In this document: positions 7,709 to 13,026 of the stretch, piece after piece
How the letters are laid out: every line of letters begins with the position of its first letter
How positions within the stretch are numbered: position 1 is the first letter of the stretch
Position numbers and translations under genes: made by a program
The notes under the pieces: generated by a model
Told to the model about the DNA's origin: nothing
Databases searched by the model: none
The model's input: only the letters and a program-made list of their open reading frames with translations
Assembly: GCA_002474345.1 (NCBI GenBank)
Contig: DKQD01000107.1
Location: 1,591-17,208 of the forward strand
Reading direction: 5' to 3'
Length of the DNA stretch: 15,618 bases
Source: Bacteriovoracaceae bacterium UBA7317
Lineage (GTDB): Bacteria > Bdellovibrionota > Bacteriovoracia > Bacteriovoracales > Bacteriovoracaceae

Positions 7709-7735
7709 AATTCCCTTTCTTTTCATCGGCAGTGC

Positions 7736-7753
7736 CAATGGCCTCAGCCATTG
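7736..7753 (-). repeat. 7-bp perfect stem-loop in the response regulator leader
   Basis: CAATGGC (7736-7742) and GCCATTG (7747-7753) are perfect inverted arms around a 4-base loop (TGAG on the RNA strand). It would lie within the first ~25 bases of the transcript if the promoter at 7766-7794 is correct. It could stabilise the 5' end or be an operator. The adjacent GGCAGTGCC (7728-7736) recurs at 7233-7241, on the other side of the gene. Confidence 0.55.
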
Positions 7754-7765
7754 TTGAAACTTTTT

Positions 7766-7794
7766 TAATTAAATCACAAAGTTTTTGCTTTCAA
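7766..7794 (-). promoter_or_regulatory. Candidate sigma-70 promoter for the response regulator
   Basis: On the minus strand TTGAAA (7789-7794) is followed, after exactly 17 bp, by TAATTA (7766-7771). Transcription would start near 7759, giving a leader of about 50 bases. Confidence 0.42.
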
Positions 7795-7851
7795 TAACCA
7801 ATTTCAATTTTTAATTTTTAATCCCTTTTACTTTGTTTTTTTATAACCCGC

Positions 7852-8433
7852 TTAAAGCCTCTCCTCAATCATAAAAATTCGGTCTTGCCCCCAATACATT
7901 TCATCGCCTAAAAACATCGTTGGAGCTCCAAAAAGACCTTTCTCCACAGCTTCTCCCGTCCGTTTTTTAAGTTCGTCTTTAACTGACTGATCACTGGAAA
8001 GAGCATGGATTTTATTAAAGTTAAAGCCGCCTTTTTCAATAACTTCTTTAACCGTTTCCGGGTCTCCCATATTTTTTTTATCACGCCAGAATGCCCTGAA
8101 AAGAAGATCATTAAAATCGACAAAGCGCTTATCTCCCATCATCCCAACTGCTCCTCTCATTAAATTGAGAGTATTAATAGGAAAGTAAGGATTAAAATCG
8201 TAATCAAGACCATACCTTTTAGCGTAGCGTATAATATCCTCAAACATATATTTCCCTTTCGCAGGTATATTTGCAGGAGCACTGTTTCCTATGGCCTTAA
8301 AAATTCCTCCTAAAAGGATGGGCCGGTAATCGATTTTTAACTTCCCCTCTTCCTCCAACTGCCTCAATTTATAAAAGGCCAAGTAGCAAGTAGGGCTCCC
8401 AAAATCATAATAAAATTCTACTACTTTTGACAT
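7852..8433 (-). CDS. 2-hydroxychromene-2-carboxylate isomerase / GST-kappa-like (DsbA-fold) protein
   Basis: The start ATG 8433 gives 193 residues and sits after GGGGAG; the longer frame to 8493 overlaps the upstream gene and has no family match. The protein has the thioredoxin/DsbA fold with helical insertion of GST kappa and HCCA isomerase. It opens with a YYDFGSP motif in which S13 is at the position of the catalytic glutathione-activating Ser. A central helical part carries the family-like RYGLDYDFNPYFPINTLNLMR run. The thioredoxin part ends with the cis-Pro motif GAPT and the YWGQDR signature. Known members isomerise aromatic-degradation intermediates with glutathione, but many relatives are uncharacterised, so the substrate is open. 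The start lies 10 bases after the stop of the interrupted SDR gene, so the two were probably co-transcribed and coupled. The intact frame suggests it is still functional. Confidence 0.85.
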   Translation of the reverse strand: MSKVVEFYYDFGSPTCYLAFYKLRQLEEEGKLKIDYRPILLGGIFKAIGNSAPANIPAKGKYMFEDIIRYAKRYGLDYDFNPYFPINTLNLMRGAVGMMGDKRFVDFNDLLFRAFWRDKKNMGDPETVKEVIEKGGFNFNKIHALSSDQSVKDELKKRTGEAVEKGLFGAPTMFLGDEMYWGQDRIFMIEERL

Positions 8434-8443
8434 ATTCTCCCCT

Positions 8444-9169
8444 TTACCATTTTTCGCACCAAGGACGCAGGTCTGACTCGAAAGTCCAAGCATCAGGACT
8501 TTGAAGGTGTATTTGATAATAAAATTCCGCTATAGAGTCTGGTTTAACAATATCATCTGTTTGCCTATTTGGTTTCATTTGAGGAAGAATTTGTCTTACA
8601 AATTCAGTGTCAACTGCTGCATCAATCACAACATGGGCGACATGAACTCCCTGAGGCATAATTTCCCTGGCAAGACTCTGGGCCACAGCACGGAGGCCGC
8701 TTTTGGCGCTTGCAAAGGCTCCAAAGCCTGCGGCCCCTCTCAAACTGGCCGTCGCCCCTGTAAAGATGATTGTTCCTTTTTTTCGTGGGACTAAGTATTT
8801 CGCGGCTTCACGTCCTGTGAGAAAACCACCAAAGCAGGCCATTTCCCAGATTTTATAAAACTTCTTCGTTGGCGTTTCGGCAATTTTCATGGGGACGTTA
8901 GCACCCACATTAAAAACCACCACTTCAAGTGGCGCGATGTCGGCTTCAATTTTTGAAAAGAGGCCTATAATTTCATCTTCCTTACGAGCATCACACTTTA
9001 TGGCCTAGGCCTTGTGGCCCTCTTTTTGAAGTTCGGAAATAACGTTTGCAATCTTTTCCGGATTCCTCCTAACACCTACCGTATTATAACCGGCCCTGGA
9101 AAACCTTTTTAAAATGGCCGAACCAATCGCATCTCCTGCTCCAACAATTAAAGCTGACCTCTCACTCAT
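8444..9169 (-). pseudogene. Short-chain dehydrogenase/reductase interrupted by one in-frame amber codon
   Basis: From ATG 9169 (preceded by GAGGA) to TAA 8444 the frame encodes a full SDR of 241 codons, broken only by TAG at codon 55 (9005-9007). Before it lies the Rossmann start (ALIVGAGDAIG, residues 6-16) and the second strand. Directly after it the frame continues with AIKCDARKED, the FNVGAN segment (NNAG-like), FTGATAS (Ser region) and AFASAK. Here F152 replaces the usual catalytic Tyr of YxxxK while K156 is kept. The protein ends in DLRPWCEKW. I recall close homologues sharing the AFA-AK motif and the LRPW-EKW ending, so the Phe may be a subfamily trait. No frameshift is present. The stop is either a recent nonsense mutation, a sequencing error or readthrough. 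The downstream part has no good internal start. Confidence 0.82.
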
Positions 9170-9479
9170 AAAGTTTCCTCAATCTAAAGCTGAAAGTGGG
9201 AAGAAAAAATATTTCACTTTTTGCTCTCTTCTCACCTTTCAGAGAAGAGCACCAATGGAATTTTCTCATATTATTTTTATTTTTAGGATAGTTTCTTAGA
9301 TATTTCTTTTTATAATTGAAATTGAAAGGGCCCTCATAATTTTTTCTAAAAGATTCTACTAAACCTATTCCTTTTGAAAATACTTTCAATTGGACCAACT
9401 ATTTTTCTCGTACTTTTGAAGAATGAATTGTATTTCTTATGTCTTTCATGACAAAGACTTTCTCTTACAGGTGGTAGAA
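9170..9479. other. Divergent intergenic region between the SDR and egtE
   Basis: About 310 bases without a supported gene. It should hold back-to-back promoters for the minus-strand SDR unit and the plus-strand egtE. A stem-loop sits in the SDR leader (9226-9249). The arms TTGAAA/TTTCAA (9374-9379 with 9384-9389, 4-base loop) could be an operator, and a tandem TTGAAATTGAAA-like run is found near 9315. No hexamer pair is good enough to call as a promoter. A 78-residue open frame on the minus strand (9162-9398) looks accidental. Confidence 0.5.
9226..9249 (-). repeat. 8-bp stem-loop in the SDR leader
   Basis: CTCTTCTC (9226-9233) and GAGAAGAG (9242-9249) are perfect arms around an 8-base loop, about 57 bases upstream of the SDR start on the minus strand. 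A GC pair can extend it with a small bulge. It is followed by A, not T, in the minus direction, so it is not a terminator. A leader structure or attenuation-like element is possible. Confidence 0.45.
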
Positions 9480-10652
9480 ATGGATATTGAAAAAATAAGA
9501 AACAATACTTTAGGTTGCAACCAAGTAGTCCATTTTAATAATGCTGGCAGCTCCCTTCCACCAAACTGTGTCACAGAAACCGTCGTCAATTACCTTAAAG
9601 AGGAAGGTCAAAATGGTGGCTACGAATCTTTTGAAAAAGAACTTCCCCGTCTGGAGTATGTTTACGACCAAGTTTCTGGCCTTATTAATGCAGAGAGAGA
9701 AGAAATTGCTTTAATGGAAAGTGCCACAGTGGCATGGAATTCCATTTTCTATTCCTTAGATTGGAAAAAAGGCCGAGTGGTTTTAACAGGTCAAACTGAA
9801 TATGCCAGTAATTTCATTTCTTACCTCAAACTTAAAAAAGAAAGGGGAATCATTATTGAAGTCCTTCCTCAAAGTGAAGAAGGTGATGTATGCCTTAAGG
9901 CCCTTGAGGCAAGACTTCAAAAAGGCGGCGTGACTTTAATTTCCCTTTCCCACATACCGACAAACGGTGGTCTCATTCAACCTGTGTCAAAAATTGGTCT
10001 CCTCGCCCAAAAATATAAGGTCCTTTTCCTTTTGGATGCGTGCCAAAGTGTAGGTCAATGTCCCATTGATGTCCAAAAAATTCAATGTGACTTTTTAACT
10101 GCGACTGGAAGAAAGTATTTAAGGGGTCCCAGGGGTACAGGCTTCCTCTACGTCAAAAAGAAACACTTTTCCTGGCTTAAACCTTTTACACTTGACCTCT
10201 ATTCGGCGAACCTTACGTCCAAGGAAACTTACGAAATTAGAAAAGATGCGAGAATGTTTGAAACTTGGGAATCATCACCTGCTTTAAGATTAGGTCTTGG
10301 AAAGGCTTGTGATTACGCCCAAAAACAGGACATTTCCAAAACCTTTGAAAGAATTCAAAAATTAGGTCACACACTTAGAAAAGAGTTAGAAAAAGTTGAA
10401 GATTGCCTGGTCCACGACATAGGAAAAGAAAAGGGAGGTATAGTTTCTTTTAGTTTGAAAGGTAAGAATCCAATCAAAGTCAAAGAGGAGCTCTCCAAAA
10501 GAAAGGTCAATACCTCAGTAAGCTATAAAACATCAACATTTTGGGATATGGAAGAGCGTGGTTTAGGCGATATATTAAGGGCCTCTGTTCACTATTATAA
10601 TACAGAAGAGGAAATCCTCTCCTTTATCAATATTTTAAAGTGCCTTCCATAA
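9480..10652 (+). CDS. egtE: PLP-dependent class-V aminotransferase-fold protein, probable EgtE (hercynylcysteine sulfoxide lyase)
   Basis: I chose ATG 9480 (390 residues), preceded by AGGTGG, over the ATG at 9423, whose extra 19 residues precede the family start (VVHFNNAGSSLPP). Class-V/cysteine-desulfurase fold features are the cofactor-side H158 in SLSHIPT, PLP-ring Asp D186 in LLDACQS, and Schiff-base Lys K212 in TGRKYLRGPRGTGF. The GRKYLRGPRG form resembles EgtE-like lyases rather than IscS/SufS. No IscS/SufS-type active-site cysteine loop was noticed. EgtE uses PLP to cleave the C-S bond of hercynylcysteine sulfoxide and give ergothioneine. The assignment rests on family features together with the neighbouring egtD and egtB. 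Without them, 'cysteine-desulfurase-like' would be safest. The gene is plus-strand and its last 18 bases overlap the end of egtD. Confidence 0.75.
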   Translation: MDIEKIRNNTLGCNQVVHFNNAGSSLPPNCVTETVVNYLKEEGQNGGYESFEKELPRLEYVYDQVSGLINAEREEIALMESATVAWNSIFYSLDWKKGRVVLTGQTEYASNFISYLKLKKERGIIIEVLPQSEEGDVCLKALEARLQKGGVTLISLSHIPTNGGLIQPVSKIGLLAQKYKVLFLLDACQSVGQCPIDVQKIQCDFLTATGRKYLRGPRGTGFLYVKKKHFSWLKPFTLDLYSANLTSKETYEIRKDARMFETWESSPALRLGLGKACDYAQKQDISKTFERIQKLGHTLRKELEKVEDCLVHDIGKEKGGIVSFSLKGKNPIKVKEELSKRKVNTSVSYKTSTFWDMEERGLGDILRASVHYYNTEEEILSFINILKCLP

Positions 10653-11624
10653 AGCGTTTAGAAAGTATCTTTTTGAATCCGTAAAATGATCAACAACTCC
10701 AAATTGGCATTTTTCAGACAACTCAACACTCTCCTGCGGAGTATACTTCCACGAATACTCCGTATGGATAGGTTCATGGGCCCTAAAGAAAAATGTCCTG
10801 TCATCCTCTTTAAAAAGAACTTTTTGATTTTTTGTGGAAATAAGATAACTCTCCATCGTTCCTTTAATTGGATCATAAGTTCCAAAATGCTTAAAAGATT
10901 CAAGGTTAAAATTGGAGCTTAGCTCCCTATTCATTCTTTCCAATAAATTGAGATTAAACTGAGAAGTCAGTCCCTTGGAATCGTTATAGGCCTTCAAAAG
11001 AACCGAAATGTCTTTTTTTAAATCAAGCCCAATAAAAAGAAAGTCATCAAGGTTTAAAGCATTTCTAATTTCTTTTAAAAAAAGTGTCGCCTGATCCTGA
11101 GGGAAGTTTCCTAGATTTGACCCCAGAAAAAGAACGAGGTTCCTTCCCTTTTTATGTTCCCTAACCCATTTAAGCCCTGGTGAGTACTCCCCTACGACGC
11201 CAAAAGTTTTGAGTTCGGGGAAGTTTTGTTTGAGGTCATCGAGAAGACTTTTTATCGCAAAAGAGGAAATATCGATGGGGATATACTCAACATCCCTTTT
11301 CGATTTTAGGATTTCTTCGAGGAGAACCTTTGTCTTCTGCCCATCACCAGCTCCAAGCTCAATAATATTAATTTTTCCGTAGGCAGGAATTTTGGAGATA
11401 ATGGACTCTTTATGGTTTGCAAAGATATTGTATTCACACTTTGTAGGATAGTATTCATCAAGGTTTGTAATATCAGAAAAGATTTGACTTCCTTGATCGT
11501 CATAAAAAAACTTTGAAGGCAGGCTTTTTGGACTTTTGGAAAGACCGTTGAACACCTCTTCTTTAAAAGCCGTCTTCTGATCGTCTTTTCCCTTTTCTTC
11601 AGAAAGGATAACCGTATTATTCAT
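10635..11624 (-). CDS. egtD: EgtD, L-histidine N-alpha-methyltransferase
   Basis: The 329-residue protein is expected to trimethylate the alpha-amino group of histidine with three SAM molecules, giving hercynine, the first step of ergothioneine synthesis. Family landmarks are PSKFFYDDQGS (36-46), TNLDEYYPTKCE (53-64), SAM motif ELGAGDG (89-95), FLGSNLGNF (166-174), LDLKKD (200-205), FNLNLLERMNRE (223-234) and a C-terminal YFLNALW. Residues corresponding by spacing to the histidine-binding set of Mycobacterium smegmatis EgtD are present: Y59, N173, Y213, M257, E289 and S291. The glutamate/methionine pair that favours histidine is kept. The start lies 14 bases after the egtB stop and its AAAGGA overlaps that stop, so translation is probably coupled. 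The 3' end overlaps egtE on the other strand. Very confident. Confidence 0.95.
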   Translation of the reverse strand: MNNTVILSEEKGKDDQKTAFKEEVFNGLSKSPKSLPSKFFYDDQGSQIFSDITNLDEYYPTKCEYNIFANHKESIISKIPAYGKINIIELGAGDGQKTKVLLEEILKSKRDVEYIPIDISSFAIKSLLDDLKQNFPELKTFGVVGEYSPGLKWVREHKKGRNLVLFLGSNLGNFPQDQATLFLKEIRNALNLDDFLFIGLDLKKDISVLLKAYNDSKGLTSQFNLNLLERMNRELSSNFNLESFKHFGTYDPIKGTMESYLISTKNQKVLFKEDDRTFFFRAHEPIHTEYSWKYTPQESVELSEKCQFGVVDHFTDSKRYFLNALWKAL

Positions 11625-11638
11625 AAAGAAATGTCCTT

Positions 11639-12910
11639 TTAATGATCTTCAGCAAGCCTTATCCCGCCGAAACACCACCTCTTTTCGGGGCGATAAAAAT
11701 TTCTATAGGTTTTTCTAATATGGTCCTTTGGAGTTGCCAGGCAACCACCTCTAAGCACCATCTGCCCACTCATAAACTTTCCATTGTATTCGCCCATAGG
11801 CCCTCCCAACCTCCTATAACCAGGGTAAGGAGAATAACTCGAATCAGTCCACTCCCACGTGCTTCCAAAGAGGTCATAAAATGGCGGTTGGTTATTTACT
11901 GGAGGCGCTAGTTGAAAGTCCTCCCTTTCTAAAAAGTGACCTTCTATACTTTCACTCTCAGTTAAAGAAGCGGCCATCTCCCACTCCTTTTCCGTTGGAA
12001 GCCTTTTTCCTGACCACCGTGCATAGGCGGAAGCCTCAAAATAGGAAACATGGCACAAAGTTTGGTGAGGGTCAACAGTTTGAACACCTTGAAGACCAGC
12101 TACTAACCAATCCCCTTCTTTTTGAAACCAGTAAAGGGGTGCCTTAATCTTTTCACGGTTGATAAAATCCCAGCCATCGCTATGCCAAAAGTTAGGGTTT
12201 TCATAGCCACCCTCGCTCATAAACTCTAAAAACTCTCCGTTAGTTACAGGATGCGTAGAGAGCTTAAAAGGATGAAGGTAGGCCTTGTGGAGAGGTCCTT
12301 CATTATCATAAGAAAAGTTATCCCCATCATTTCCGAAAGAATAAAGTCCTCCAGAAAGCGAATGGAGTTTTGGTCGACAAGGTCTAGAATGCTCAGAATC
12401 CTCACAGGAGGAAGGGGTTTTATTATTTTCCAAATAAAAAGGGACCAGAGGGTTTTCGGCCAAAATATATTTAATATCCATGACTAGGAGCTCTTGATGC
12501 TGCTTTTCATGCTCAATGCCAAGAGTCGTCATTTTTTTAATATACTTAAAGTTTTCTTCCGGCGCCTTGTCAATAAGAGCAACCATTTTTTCATCAACTT
12601 CTTTTCTATACTCGTAAATCTCTTTAACTGTTGGTCTAGAAAGGTTTCCTCGTTCCCCTTGATTCCAGTGCTCCCCCAGAGATTTGTAATAAGAATTAAA
12701 GAGTGTGTGGAAAAGAGGGTGAAATGGTGTTGCTTCGTGCAGTATAAACTTTTCAAAAAACCATGTTGTGTGACCTAAGTGCCACTTCGGAGGGCTTACA
12801 TCAGGGTGAGGCTGGACCACATAGTCTTCTACTTCCAAAGGAAGGCAAAGCTTAACGGATTGTTTCCGGGTCTTTAAAAAGTGTTCTATGAGAACCTTTT
12901 TATCTAACAT
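11639..12910 (-). CDS. egtB: EgtB, iron-dependent hercynine sulfoxide synthase
   Basis: The 423-residue protein should use Fe(II) and O2 to form the C-S bond and sulfoxide between hercynine and a thiol donor. The N-terminal DinB-like domain holds the iron ligands: H47 in KWHLGHTTWFF, then H134 and H138 in HEKQHQE (HxxxHxE). A linker (about 165-185) leads to the C-terminal FGE-sulfatase/C-lectin-like domain (about 186-423): FSYDNEGP, THPVTNGEFLEF, SGKRLPTEKEWE, GSTWEWTDS, VLRGGC and TYRNFYRP. The SPPKWHLGHTTWFFE form resembles the non-mycobacterial EgtB subtype, some members of which take cysteine rather than gamma-glutamylcysteine. The absence of egtA and egtC nearby agrees with that, but subtype is inference. 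The ribosome binding site is weak (CAGAG). It is the first gene of an egtB-egtD pair. Confidence 0.93.
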   Translation of the reverse strand: MLDKKVLIEHFLKTRKQSVKLCLPLEVEDYVVQPHPDVSPPKWHLGHTTWFFEKFILHEATPFHPLFHTLFNSYYKSLGEHWNQGERGNLSRPTVKEIYEYRKEVDEKMVALIDKAPEENFKYIKKMTTLGIEHEKQHQELLVMDIKYILAENPLVPFYLENNKTPSSCEDSEHSRPCRPKLHSLSGGLYSFGNDGDNFSYDNEGPLHKAYLHPFKLSTHPVTNGEFLEFMSEGGYENPNFWHSDGWDFINREKIKAPLYWFQKEGDWLVAGLQGVQTVDPHQTLCHVSYFEASAYARWSGKRLPTEKEWEMAASLTESESIEGHFLEREDFQLAPPVNNQPPFYDLFGSTWEWTDSSYSPYPGYRRLGGPMGEYNGKFMSGQMVLRGGCLATPKDHIRKTYRNFYRPEKRWCFGGIRLAEDH

Positions 12911-13026
12911 TTAGTATTCTCTGTGTAAGGTATCCTTAAGGGGATCACCCTAGAAAAGTGGGGGTCATAAGTAAATGAATGGTGAGTTAATCAAACAAAA
13001 AGCGGAAATAATGCATTGAAAAAAAT

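Noticed and set aside
8444..8923. A separate 159-residue SDR starting at GTG 8923
   Set aside because: It lacks the Rossmann nucleotide-binding start, which is present in the same frame upstream of a single TAG; it is the 3' part of an interrupted gene.
9162..9398. 78-residue open frame on the minus strand overlapping the SDR start
   Set aside because: It overlaps the start of the better supported SDR frame, has no ribosome binding site or recognisable motif, and its composition is that of AT-rich intergenic DNA.
9480..10652. Assignment of the PLP protein as IscS/SufS cysteine desulfurase
   Set aside because: The lysine lies in GRKYLRGPRG rather than the SxHK context of IscS/SufS, no scaffold or other Fe-S genes are adjacent, and the egtB/egtD neighbours point to EgtE.
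11642..12778. Several 78-94-codon plus-strand open frames inside egtB
   Set aside because: They are antisense shadows of a gene with clear EgtB motifs; none shows a family signature.
12911..13026. Terminator between the CheA-like kinase and egtB
   Set aside because: The only dyad (GGTGATCC with GGATACC) is bulged and not followed by T residues, so no terminator or firm promoter is called here.
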